NCBI RefSeq assembly: GCF_900323885.1
Contig: NZ_OOHJ01000022.1
Location: 1,674,001 to 1,738,000 of the forward strand
Source: [Actinomadura] parvosata subsp. kistnae
GTDB taxonomy: Bacteria > Actinomycetota > Actinomycetes > Streptosporangiales > Streptosporangiaceae
Reading direction: 5' to 3'
DNA: 64,000 nt
A program made the position numbers and the translations under genes. The notes below the pieces were generated by a model. That model did no database searches and was not told the DNA's origin. It worked only from the letters and a program-made list of their open reading frames with translations. The first letter of the stretch is position 1; every line of letters starts with the position of its first letter. Below, in pieces: positions 17,509 to 25,290 of this stretch.

Positions 17509-18306
17509 GGGCGCGGCATGCGGGCCGCCGTCTTCCGGACGCTGGTGCTGGTCGTGCTCGTGCTGCTCTGGGAGGCCGCCACCCGGCTCGCGGCCAGCGC
17601 GTTCTTCCCGCCGCCCAGCACGATCGTGACCCGCATGCACGCCATGTGGTTCTCCGGCCCGGCCGGCCAGGGGTTCCTCACCGACCTGGCCGTCGCGAAC
17701 ATCCTGCCGAGCCTCGGCCGGATGGCGCTCGGGTTCGCCGGGGGCGCGCTGGCCGGGGTCGTGCTCGGGCTCGCGGTCGGGCTGTCGGCGCGAGCGTACG
17801 ACTACCTCGACGGCGTGCTGCAGTTCCTGCGCGCCATCCCGCCGCCCGCGCTGGTGACCGTCTTCCTGGTGGTGTTCGGGTTCGGGCTGCGGATGCAGCT
17901 CGCGTTCATCATGTTCAGCATCGTGTGGCCGGTGCTGCTCAACACCGCCGACGGGGCCCGCTCCGTCGAGCCGCTGCACCTGGACACGTGCCAGGCGTTC
18001 CGGCTGTCGCGCGCCGAGCGGCTGCTGCGGGTCGTGCTGCCCTCCGCGCTGCCCAAGATGTTCGCCGGGCTGCGGCTGGCCCTGTCGCTGTCCCTGATCG
18101 TCATGGTCTTCTCCGAGCTGCTGCCCGGCACCACCAACGGCATCGGCTTCCAGCTCACCGACGCGTACGCGACCTTCGACCTGCCCGCCATGTGGGCCGG
18201 CATCGTGCTGCTCGGCATCCTGGGCTACCTGCTCAACGAGCTGTTCCTGATCGCCGAGCGCCGCGTGCTCGGCTGGCACCACGCCGCCCAGCAACTCGTC
18301 GATTAG
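17503..18306 (+). CDS. ABC importer permease B (importer 3)
   Basis: A 267-residue permease; ATG 17503 lies in an ATGA overlap with the duplicated stop, and ATG 17518 is an alternative. It contains MWFSGPAGQGFLTDLAV near residue 46 and LPSALPKMFAGLRLALSLSLI with FSELLPGTTNGIG near the C-terminus, as in permease B of sets 1 and 2. It is followed after 33 bases by the flavin monooxygenase. Confidence 0.88.
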   Translation: MRGRGMRAAVFRTLVLVVLVLLWEAATRLAASAFFPPPSTIVTRMHAMWFSGPAGQGFLTDLAVANILPSLGRMALGFAGGALAGVVLGLAVGLSARAYDYLDGVLQFLRAIPPPALVTVFLVVFGFGLRMQLAFIMFSIVWPVLLNTADGARSVEPLHLDTCQAFRLSRAERLLRVVLPSALPKMFAGLRLALSLSLIVMVFSELLPGTTNGIGFQLTDAYATFDLPAMWAGIVLLGILGYLLNELFLIAERRVLGWHHAAQQLVD

Positions 18307-18339
18307 AGTCACCCCGGGGACGGCATCGCATCCGGGGGC

Positions 18340-19581
18340 ATGACCATGAGGACGATGATCGTGGGCGGTGGCATCGGGGGGCTCAGCACGGCGCTGAGCC
18401 TGCACGCCGCCGGTCTTGACTGCGTGGTGATCGAGGCGGCCCGCACGCTGCGGCCGCTCGGCGTGGGCATCAACGTGCAGCCGCACGCCGTACGCGAGCT
18501 GACCGAGCTCGGGCTCGGCCCCGCGCTGGCGGAGCTGGGCGTGGAGACGACGTTCATGTCGGTGGCCGACCGGCACGGCAACATCATCATGGCGCTGCCC
18601 CGGGGGCGGTCGGCCGGCTACCGGTGGCCCCAATACAGCGTGCACCGGGGCGAGCTGCAGATGTTGCTCCTCGCGGCGGTCGAGCGGCGTATCGGGCCCG
18701 TGCGCACCGGCGTCCGGTTCGAGGGCTTCGAGCAAGACGGCGACGGCGTGCTCGTCACGCTCCGTCAGGACGGGCGGGTGTCGCGGGAACGGGTGGACGT
18801 GCTGGTCGGGGCCGACGGCGTGCAGTCGTCCGTACGCGCCCGGCTGCACGACCCGGCCGGCGACCTGCTGCGGTGGGGCGGCATCAGGATGTGGCGCGGG
18901 ATCGGCGAGAGCGACCAGGTGCTCGACGGGGCCACCGTGCTGGCCGGCGGCTCGAACTCCGCCGCGAAATTCGTCACTTATCACATCTCGGCGCGCAATC
19001 CGCGGCTGCTCAATTGGGTGGCCGAGGTAAAGGTGGCCGAGCCGGGCATCGTCGCCGACGCGGATTGGTCGCGCACCGGCAGCCACGCCGATGTCGCCCG
19101 GCATTTCGCATCGTGGAAGTACCCGCTCGTCGACATCCCGGCATTACTCGCCGCCACGAAGCGGATACTCGAATACCCGATGGTCGACCGCGACCCGCTG
19201 CCCCGCTGGGGCGAGGGCCGCGTCACCCTCCTCGGCGACGCCGCCCACCCCATGTACCCCATCGGCTCCAACGGCGGCTCCCAGGCCGTGCTCGACGCCC
19301 GGTTCCTGGCCCGCTGCCTGGCCACCCACGACGACCCGGCGGCGGCGCTGGCCGCGTACGAGGCGGAGCGGCGCCCGCCCACGTCGGCGCTGGTGCTCGC
19401 GCACCGCTCGCTGCCCATCGAGAAGACGATCGGCCTGGTCGCCGAGCGGGCGCCCGACGGGTTCCGCCACGTCAGCGACGTGCTCACCGCCGAGGAGCTG
19501 GCCGCCATGGAGGCCGCCCAGCGCGGCATCTCCGACGCCGACGTGCGGGCGCTGAACGAAAGGGAGTCGTGGAGTGTTTGA
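18340..19581 (+). CDS. FAD-dependent monooxygenase, PhzS-like aromatic hydroxylase family
   Basis: A 413-residue class A flavoprotein. GGGIGGLSTALSLHAAG at residues about 8-24 is the FAD dinucleotide fold. GADGVQSSVRARL (about 158) is the DG motif. GDAAHPMYPIGSNGGSQAVL (about 300) is the second FAD motif, in the form typical of the PhzS-like group. The expected reaction is NAD(P)H- and O2-dependent hydroxylation of an aromatic or heteroaromatic ring. Placed between importer permeases and their ATPase, it probably acts on the imported compound; the substrate is not known. Confidence 0.88.
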   Translation: MTMRTMIVGGGIGGLSTALSLHAAGLDCVVIEAARTLRPLGVGINVQPHAVRELTELGLGPALAELGVETTFMSVADRHGNIIMALPRGRSAGYRWPQYSVHRGELQMLLLAAVERRIGPVRTGVRFEGFEQDGDGVLVTLRQDGRVSRERVDVLVGADGVQSSVRARLHDPAGDLLRWGGIRMWRGIGESDQVLDGATVLAGGSNSAAKFVTYHISARNPRLLNWVAEVKVAEPGIVADADWSRTGSHADVARHFASWKYPLVDIPALLAATKRILEYPMVDRDPLPRWGEGRVTLLGDAAHPMYPIGSNGGSQAVLDARFLARCLATHDDPAAALAAYEAERRPPTSALVLAHRSLPIEKTIGLVAERAPDGFRHVSDVLTAEELAAMEAAQRGISDADVRALNERESWSV

Positions 19582-19741
19582 GCCTGTGGCTCCCATGACA
19601 GGCCCGATCGTGCGAGAGTAAGATCGCGCCAGATTAGGTTTACCTGACTGACATGTCCAGCATTTACCGCTCCGCTAGAGTCAATTCCGACTCTCAAAGA
19701 GTTGCCCGTGCTGACCGCGGTCTCGCCCCCTAGGAATTCCA
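19582..19741 (+). other. Leader region before the shared importer ATPase
   Basis: 160 AT-richer bases. They contain AGGT-tt-ACCT (19636-19645), a perfect hairpin AGAGTC-6-GACTCT (19677-19694), and AGGAA just before the TTG start. The ATPase may therefore have its own promoter or an attenuator rather than simple operon transcription. Confidence 0.4.
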
Positions 19742-20512
19742 TTGCTCGAGATAGACAACCTTTCCCATGTGTACGGCGGCGGTACTCCCAACGCGCACCA
19801 CGCCATCGAAGGACTCAACCTGAGCGTCGCCGCGGGCGAGCTGCTCTGCATCGTGGGGCCCTCGGGCTGCGGGAAGTCGACGCTGCTCCGCTCCATCGCC
19901 GGCCTCATCCAGCCGACGGGCGGGCAGGTCAGGGTGGAGGGCAACCTCGTCCGCCAGACGCCGGACAACCTCGCCGTGGTCTTCCAGGACTACAGCCGCT
20001 CCCTGTTCCCCTGGATGTCGGTCGCCGACAACGTCGCGCTGCCGCTGCGCCGCAAGAACATGGACAAGAAGCAGCGCCGCGAGGCCGCCGCCGAGGCACT
20101 GGAATCCGTGGGCCTGGCCGGCGCGGGCCGCAAGTACCCGTTCCAGCTGTCCGGCGGCATGCAGCAGCGGGTCGCGATCGCGCGGGCCCTGGCCTACCGG
20201 CCGACGCTGCTGCTCATGGACGAGCCGTTCGGCTCCGTCGACGCGCAGACCAGGGAAGACCTGGAGGACCTCGTCCTCAAGGTGCGCGGCCACCACCAGA
20301 TGACGATCGTGCTCATCACCCACGACATCGACGAGAGCGTCTACGTCGGCGACCGCGTGGTCGTGCTGTCGAAGGCGCCCGCGCACGTGGTGGGCGACCT
20401 GAAGGTGGACCTGCCCGCGCCCCGCGACCAGATCTCCACCCGCGAGCACCCCGACTTCGTGCACCTGCGCGCCGAGGTCGGCCGCCTCGTCCGCGGCCAC
20501 GCCACCGTGTAA
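19742..20512 (+). CDS. ABC importer ATPase, NrtD/SsuB class
   Basis: A 256-residue ATP-binding subunit: Walker A GPSGCGKST (about 39), Q-loop FQDYSRSLFPW, signature LSGGMQQRVAIARAL, Walker B LLLMDEPFGSVDAQT, and H-loop ITHDIDES. The start is TTG 19742 with AGGAA upstream. It is the only ATPase of this class in the window, whereas three lipoprotein/permease/permease sets of the class are present, so it probably energises more than one. The other importer ATPases here belong to the polyamine and betaine families. Confidence 0.92.
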   Translation: MLEIDNLSHVYGGGTPNAHHAIEGLNLSVAAGELLCIVGPSGCGKSTLLRSIAGLIQPTGGQVRVEGNLVRQTPDNLAVVFQDYSRSLFPWMSVADNVALPLRRKNMDKKQRREAAAEALESVGLAGAGRKYPFQLSGGMQQRVAIARALAYRPTLLLMDEPFGSVDAQTREDLEDLVLKVRGHHQMTIVLITHDIDESVYVGDRVVVLSKAPAHVVGDLKVDLPAPRDQISTREHPDFVHLRAEVGRLVRGHATV

Positions 20513-20515
20513 CGC

Positions 20516-20555
20516 CCCTCGCGTACGCTGGGGTGCCCTCGCGTACGCTGGGGTG
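20516..20555 (+). repeat. Perfect 20-base tandem duplication carrying a -10 element
   Basis: CCCTCGCGTACGCTGGGGTG occurs twice back to back. Each copy has TACGCT, and the second TACGCT is six bases before ATG 20556, the spacing of a leaderless transcript. The duplication therefore doubles a likely promoter element. Confidence 0.75.
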
Positions 20556-21401
20556 ATGGAGGATGTCTTAGCGGGCCTCGGCTGCACCTGGACCTTCAGG
20601 TCGGAGACGCTGACCATCACCCCGGGGCAGCGCGGCACGCCCCGGCTCGTCGCCGCGCTCGGCGAACGCGTCGTCCCCTACGCGGCCCTCGCCGACGTCA
20701 CGCTCACCCGGGGCCGGCGCCGCACCATGGTGCTGCGCGTGGTGCCCCGTCAGGGCGCCGATCCGGTGCTGACCGCCGCGGCCGGGCAGCTCAAGGCGTC
20801 CGCCGACCCGTTCCGGCTGGTCCTGCCCGCCGCCAAGGAGACGCTCGCCGACTACTACGCCGACGAGCTGCGCGCCGCCCTGACCGGACGCGACCCCGCC
20901 GACCGCTTCCTCATCGCCGCTCCCCCGGTGCCGCGCGCCTTCAAGGGCTGGGACGGCGCCGCCTCCTTCGACGGCGACGCCGTCACCTTCACCTGGTTCT
21001 GGTCCGGGGCCTCCGCCGCCAAGTACGCGGCCGGCGACCAGCGCTACCGCGTCACTGACCTCGACGGCGTCCAGTGGCACGCCCCCGAGGGGGCCAGCGG
21101 CTCGCTCCGGCTGAAGCTGCGCGGGCGGCGCATGCCCTCCGACCCCACCAAGGATCCCGCCTCCGTCACCTTCAGCCTCGGCTGGGGAGCCACCCACCAC
21201 TCGCTGCCGTTCGCCGCCGCCGTCCTGGCCGCCATCCCCTCCCCCGCCGCCCCCGCCCTTCCGCGCCGTCCGCAGGCTTCGGTGGATCGCGGGCTCCAGG
21301 TGGCCGAGCTGATCGCCAAGCTGGGCGAGCTGCGGGACGCGGGGGTGCTGTCGGAGGAGGAGTTCCAGGCCAAGAAGGCCGAGCTGCTGTCCCGCATCTG
21401 A
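20556..21401 (+). CDS. DUF4429 protein with C-terminal SHOCT domain
   Basis: A 281-residue soluble protein. Two similar beta-rich segments (about 1-110 and 125-230, the second with FKGWDGAASFDGDAVTFTW) match the DUF4429 repeat. The end, VAELIAKLGELRDAGVLSEEEFQAKKAELL, is a SHOCT short C-terminal motif. ATG 20556 is probably leaderless (TACGCT six bases upstream). Function is not known; DUF4429/SHOCT proteins are widespread in actinomycetes and SHOCT is thought to mediate oligomerisation. Confidence 0.82.
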   Translation: MEDVLAGLGCTWTFRSETLTITPGQRGTPRLVAALGERVVPYAALADVTLTRGRRRTMVLRVVPRQGADPVLTAAAGQLKASADPFRLVLPAAKETLADYYADELRAALTGRDPADRFLIAAPPVPRAFKGWDGAASFDGDAVTFTWFWSGASAAKYAAGDQRYRVTDLDGVQWHAPEGASGSLRLKLRGRRMPSDPTKDPASVTFSLGWGATHHSLPFAAAVLAAIPSPAAPALPRRPQASVDRGLQVAELIAKLGELRDAGVLSEEEFQAKKAELLSRI

Positions 21402-21429
21402 GCGTGCCGCCCGGTGCTGGGTCGGCCGG

Positions 21430-23148
21430 ATGGACGAGCCGGATCGGCCGTTCGGCCGAATCCCTGTGACGTCGTACGCGAGCAGCATGGTCGACCGTGA
21501 ACCACGCACTGCTCGCGCTCCTCCTGACACTGCCCCCGGCACCCGCGCCCGCGCCGGCCTCCGCCTTCACGCCCTCGTTGCCCCCGCCCTCACCTCCGCC
21601 TCCGCGCCCGCCCTCACTTCTGGCTCCGCGCCCGCCTTCGCGTCCGCACTCACCCGCACCTCCGCGTCCGCCTTCGCGCCCGCCCCCACCCCCACCTCCG
21701 CGTCCGCCTCCGCACCCGTCCCCACCCCTACCTCCGCATCCGCCTCCGCGCCCGCCCTCATCCCCACCTCCGCGTCCGCCTTCACACCCCTGCCCATCTC
21801 CTGGCGGCCGTGTGGTGAGCGGCAGCAGGCCGAGTGCGGTTCCGTGGAGGTGCCGCTCGACTGGGACGCCCCGGCCGGCCGCACGATCAAGCTGTCCGTG
21901 GCGCGCCGCAAGGCCACCGGCGAGCGGATCGGCACGCTGTTCTTCAACCCGGGCGGCCCCGGCGGCCAGGCGGCGATGCTGGTACGCGACTACCCGCAGT
22001 ACGCGGTCAGCGCCGAGTTGCTGCGCCGGTTCGACGTGGTCGGCATCGACCCGCGCGGGGTGGGCGAGAGCACGCCCGTCACGTGCGACCGCCCGGTCCA
22101 CGATCCGTCCGTGACCCAGTTCCCGGAGACGAGGCCGGACTACCGTGAGCTGGTCGCGCACAACCGGGCCGTCGGCCTGAGCTGCCTCGCCGCCACCGGC
22201 CCGCTGCTGCGCGAGATCGACACCACGAGCGTGGCCCGCGACTTCGACGCCGTCCGAGCCGCCCTGGGCGAGCCGAAGATCAGCTTCCTGGGCAAGTCGT
22301 ACGGCACCATGCTCGGCACCGAGTACGCCCGGCTGTTCCCCGGCCGGGTCCGCACGATGGCCCTCGACGGCGCGGTGGACCACAGCATGGATTCCAACCG
22401 GCTGGTCACCGACGCGGCGGTGGCGGTCGAGGACTCTTTCGCCCAGTTCGTCCGCTGGTGCGCCGGCACTACGGCATGCACGCTCCACGGCCGCGACGTC
22501 GCCCGGCTGTGGGACGACCTGCTGCTCAGAGCCGAACGCGAGCCCATCCCCGTCAAGGGCGGCCGCCCACTGACCGGCGAGGAGCTACGTTACGTCACCT
22601 ACGTCTTCCTCAACCAGCTCCCCGAATACAGCAACGGCCTGGCCAACGCCCTCGTCCAGGCGGAGCAGGGGGACGCCCAGATCCTGGCGTCCATGCGCGC
22701 CTCGGCCCTGGACGACGCGGCGAGCACGTCGGCGTACCGGTCGATCCTGTGCCTGGACATCGAGCCCGGCGTCACCGGCTACCGCGACCTGCGCGCCCGG
22801 CTCGACCGCGTCAGGCGGCTCGCCCCGCACATGAAGGGCACCTCGGAGTTCTGGGACATGACGGCGGGCTGTCTCGGCTGGCCCATCCGGCCGACGAACC
22901 CGCAACGCCCGCTGCACGTTCGTGGCGTCCCGCCGGTGCTCGTGGTCGGCAACACCCACGACCCCGCCACCCCGCTGTCGTGGGCACGCAGCCTGTCGTC
23001 ACACATCGACGGCTCCGGCCTGCTGGTGAACGACGAGAACGACGGCAACGGGCACAGCGCCTACCTCAGAACGTCCTGCGCCACGTCCCGCATCGACGAC
23101 TACCTGACCTCGGGCACCCTGCCCCCATCGGGGACAGTCTGCCGCTAG
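21430..23148 (+). CDS. Secreted alpha/beta-hydrolase peptidase (tripeptidyl aminopeptidase-like), N-terminus doubtful
   Basis: The catalytic part (about residues 125-570) has the oxyanion strand FFNPGGPGGQ, nucleophile elbow GKSYGT, Asp in GNTHDPATP and His in NGNGHSAY, as in SlpD/TAP-type exopeptidases of Streptomyces. It is preceded by an Ala/Ser/Thr/Pro linker encoded by 36-base tandem repeats. In this frame no good signal peptide exists. In another frame GTG 21497 gives VNHALLALLLTLPPAPAPAP, a signal-peptide-like start. A frameshift near 21540-21600, real or from sequencing, would join them. Otherwise translation starts at ATG 21430 without export signal. Confidence 0.8.
   Translation: MDEPDRPFGRIPVTSYASSMVDREPRTARAPPDTAPGTRARAGLRLHALVAPALTSASAPALTSGSAPAFASALTRTSASAFAPAPTPTSASASAPVPTPTSASASAPALIPTSASAFTPLPISWRPCGERQQAECGSVEVPLDWDAPAGRTIKLSVARRKATGERIGTLFFNPGGPGGQAAMLVRDYPQYAVSAELLRRFDVVGIDPRGVGESTPVTCDRPVHDPSVTQFPETRPDYRELVAHNRAVGLSCLAATGPLLREIDTTSVARDFDAVRAALGEPKISFLGKSYGTMLGTEYARLFPGRVRTMALDGAVDHSMDSNRLVTDAAVAVEDSFAQFVRWCAGTTACTLHGRDVARLWDDLLLRAEREPIPVKGGRPLTGEELRYVTYVFLNQLPEYSNGLANALVQAEQGDAQILASMRASALDDAASTSAYRSILCLDIEPGVTGYRDLRARLDRVRRLAPHMKGTSEFWDMTAGCLGWPIRPTNPQRPLHVRGVPPVLVVGNTHDPATPLSWARSLSSHIDGSGLLVNDENDGNGHSAYLRTSCATSRIDDYLTSGTLPPSGTVCR
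21590..21790 (+). repeat. 36-base tandem repeat coding the peptidase linker
   Basis: Units beginning CTCCGCGTCCGCC recur every 36 bases (12 codons) in the later part, with 24- and 42-base variants earlier. In frame they encode (T/P)TSASA(S/F)AP(A/V)-type linker units. Confidence 0.7.
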
Positions 23149-23166
23149 CTGCACCTGACCCGCTGG

Positions 23167-23310
23167 GTTGCCGGCACGGGTGACCGGTCGCCAACCCGCC
23201 ACGTCGCCGGCACGGGTGCCCAATCACCGACCCACCATGTCGTCGGCATGCGTGCCCGATCACCGACCTGCCAGGTTGCCAGCACGGGTGCCCGATCACC
23301 GGCCGCCGAG
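23167..23310. repeat. Four imperfect 36-base direct repeats
   Basis: Copies start at 23167, 23203, 23239 and 23275, each of the form GTYGCCGGCACGGGTGCCCR followed by ATCACCGACC and a short variable end. No spacers separate them, so this is a simple tandem array, not CRISPR. It fills the convergent gap after the peptidase, and the last copy overlaps the 3' end of the minus-strand gene at 23296. Confidence 0.85.
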
Positions 23311-23931
23311 CTCGACCATGGCTCTCCACGTAGCCCGATCGTCGAGGTGACCGAGCAGGTAATGTGCGAGGTCAGCGCGCGACAACGCGCGGGCGCGCGG
23401 CAGGGGCCCGTCGGCGGATATCCGGTAGGTCCCCGTGAGCGCCCCGTCGGTCAGCCTCGGCGGACGGACGATGGTCCAGTCGAGGCCGCTGTCTCTGACG
23501 ATGCCCTCCATTCGCGTCATGTCGGCGTACATGTGCCTGTAGAGCGGCCGCACCACGCCTCCGATCAGCAACCGGCGCCCCAGCGACGCGGCCGGGGACA
23601 GGGCGAGGGCGGCCGACGTGACGCAGGCCAACCGGCGCACTCCACCGTCCCGCATGGCCGCGATGACCCCGACCATGCCCTGCGAGTAGACCGTAGTGGG
23701 CCGCCGATGCGCGCTCCCCAGGCACGACAGCACCGCATCGTGCCCCGCCACCTCCCGCCCCCAGCCGCCGTGGGGCTCCAGCACGTCCCCACGCACGACG
23801 GTCAAGCGGTCGCGCCTAGGGATGGCGGCGGGGTCGCGGGCCAGGGCGGTCACGTGGTGCCCGGCGTCGAGCGCCTGCGCGACGAGCTGCGCTCCCGTGC
23901 CACCGCTCGCCCCGAGCACGAACAGCTTCAC
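23296..23931 (-). CDS. NAD(P)-binding Rossmann protein (atypical SDR, NmrA-like)
   Basis: A 211-residue protein starting at GTG 23931 (GTGA overlap with the upstream membrane gene). It has the nucleotide-binding GASGGTGAQLVAQAL at about 7-21, VRGDVLEP (45), SCLGS, and DWTIVRPPRLTDG in the C-terminal half, typical of the 'NAD(P)H-binding' atypical SDR group. It may be a reductase or a redox-sensing protein. It forms a pair with the membrane protein and is probably controlled by the divergent TetR at 24486. Confidence 0.82.
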   Translation of the reverse strand: MKLFVLGASGGTGAQLVAQALDAGHHVTALARDPAAIPRRDRLTVVRGDVLEPHGGWGREVAGHDAVLSCLGSAHRRPTTVYSQGMVGVIAAMRDGGVRRLACVTSAALALSPAASLGRRLLIGGVVRPLYRHMYADMTRMEGIVRDSGLDWTIVRPPRLTDGALTGTYRISADGPLPRARALSRADLAHYLLGHLDDRATWRAMVELGGR

Positions 23932-24383
23932 GCGCTCACCCGCTCCCGCCGCGCCGCCGACGCGAGGAGCACCGCGACCGCCAGGACGACGAGCGTGACC
24001 AGGGCCATGAACATCTGTCCGTGCAGGCCGAGGACGAACTGCGTCTCGTCCCTGAACTCCGGGTCGTAGGTGGCGGTGCCGGGGAACAGCAGCGCGGGGA
24101 ACATGCTGGCCCACGGCACCGCCACGATCCCCGCCGCCCACAGCAGCCGGGAGTGCGGGTCCCCCCGCCGCCCGGCCAGCAAGGCGAGGGCGAGCAGGCC
24201 GAACGCCAGCGACGTGACGATGTACTGCGCGTCGTGGAACTTCGCGTGCGGTGGCCAGGCCGGATTGAACAGGTGCTCGTGCGCGGTGTCGTACAGGACC
24301 AGGTCGAACAGCAGGGCGCCCAGGGCGGTCTCGACCGCCATGAGCGCGATCAGAATCCTGGGCAGCGTCCAGTGCCGTGTCAT
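23928..24383 (-). CDS. Four-helix integral membrane protein (DUF6640-like)
   Basis: A 151-residue membrane protein with four hydrophobic segments (ILIALMAVETALGALLF; IVTSLAFGLLALALLAG; LLWAAGIVAVPWASMFPALL; a long C-terminal helix). The motif HAKFHDAQY lies after the first helix and RGDPHSRLLWAAG between helices 2 and 3. It resembles small DUF6640-type proteins from memory of the pattern. The start at 24383 has GAGGGG six bases upstream; ATG 24389 is too close to it. Function unknown. Confidence 0.7.
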   Translation of the reverse strand: MTRHWTLPRILIALMAVETALGALLFDLVLYDTAHEHLFNPAWPPHAKFHDAQYIVTSLAFGLLALALLAGRRGDPHSRLLWAAGIVAVPWASMFPALLFPGTATYDPEFRDETQFVLGLHGQMFMALVTLVVLAVAVLLASAARRERVSA

Positions 24384-24397
24384 GCGCATCCCCTCAA

Positions 24398-24454
24398 ATG
24401 TAGTGACTACATCACTATAACCACTACATCCATGGAGTGACTACAACGATGTAG
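24398..24454. promoter_or_regulatory. Operator cluster between TetR gene and membrane/SDR pair
   Basis: A perfect palindrome ATGTAGT-g-ACTACAT (24398-24412) lies between the divergent starts. Further related half-sites follow: CACTACAT (about 24422), GTGACTACA (about 24437), and CTACA-acga-TGTAG (24441-24454). This is the expected layout for autoregulation by the TetR protein at 24486. Confidence 0.6.
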
Positions 24455-24473
24455 CGACCCGCCCCGCACCCCC

Positions 24474-24479
24474 TACGCT
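24474..24479 (+). promoter_or_regulatory. -10 element of a probably leaderless tetR transcript
   Basis: TACGCT lies six bases before ATG 24486, and there is no Shine-Dalgarno. The same TACGCTGGG with the same six-base spacing precedes ATG 20556. Confidence 0.5.
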
Positions 24480-24485
24480 GGGACC

Positions 24486-25124
24486 ATGCACCAGACCTCG
24501 CCCCCGACCCGACGCGACCGCAAGAAGCAGCAGACGCGGCAGGCCATCGGCGAAGCGGCGATGCGGCTCTTCCTCGACCGTGGCTTCGACGCCGTCACGA
24601 TCGCCGACGTCGCTCGCGAGGCCGACGTCGCCGTCCAGACCGTCTTCAACCACTTCCCGACCAAGGAAGACCTGTTCTTCCAGGAACGCGACGCCTACGT
24701 GTCCCTGCCGAGCACGGCCGTCCGCACCCGCCGCCACGAGACGGAATCCGTCGCACAGGCCCTGGCCCACGGCTACCTGCGACTGCTCGCCGACTATCAC
24801 GTGGCCGGCCTGCTCGGGCACGGCGTCGAGTACCAGCGCACCCTGGACGCCAGCCCCGCCCTGCGCGGCAGGGAGCTGGAGCTGCGCCAGGAACGCGAGC
24901 ACCTGCTCGCCGCCGCCCTGGCCGAGGAGCCGCCGCCACTGGGCGAAGGACTACGCCCGAACCTCATGGCCGCCTTCGCCTCGGCGGTCGACCGCGTTCT
25001 GGACACGGAGATCCGCCGCCGCCTCCTCGCCGGCGAACCGGCCGAACAGGTGCAGGCAGCGGTGGAGCCGATGGTCACGGAATTGTTCAGCGTCGCCGAA
25101 GCCGCCTGCCGAAATACTTCGTGA
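24486..25124 (+). CDS. TetR-family repressor
   Basis: A 212-residue protein. The N-terminal helix-turn-helix is TIADVAREADVAVQTVFNHF (about 38-57) preceded by AMRLFLDRGFDA, with an all-helical ligand-binding C-terminal part. Operators in the divergent gap indicate control of itself and of the membrane/SDR pair. The ligand is unknown. Confidence 0.9.
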   Translation: MHQTSPPTRRDRKKQQTRQAIGEAAMRLFLDRGFDAVTIADVAREADVAVQTVFNHFPTKEDLFFQERDAYVSLPSTAVRTRRHETESVAQALAHGYLRLLADYHVAGLLGHGVEYQRTLDASPALRGRELELRQEREHLLAAALAEEPPPLGEGLRPNLMAAFASAVDRVLDTEIRRRLLAGEPAEQVQAAVEPMVTELFSVAEAACRNTS

Positions 25125-25169
25125 CTTCACGCCTTCGTGACTTCGTGTTCGCGCCTTCGTGCCTTCGTG
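25117..25169 (+). repeat. Five CTTCGTG short repeats after tetR
   Basis: CTTCGTG occurs at 25117, 25133, 25141, 25155 and 25163, the first overlapping the tetR stop. Nothing else is seen in this 160-base gap apart from an AT-richer stretch with a GCGAATTCGC palindrome upstream of the next gene. Confidence 0.6.
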
Positions 25170-25290
25170 ACAAGACCGAGCTCTCCCTGATTGCCGTTCA
25201 GCAAGGTAAACGTCTCTCCGGAGCTCGAATTAACTTACTCCATGCGAATTCGCCGGATAATGCGTCAGAGGCGCAACTTAATCTCGTCCT

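Noticed and set aside
23167..23310. CRISPR array suspected from 36-base repeat length
   Set aside because: Repeats are directly adjacent with no unique spacers, and no cas genes are present.
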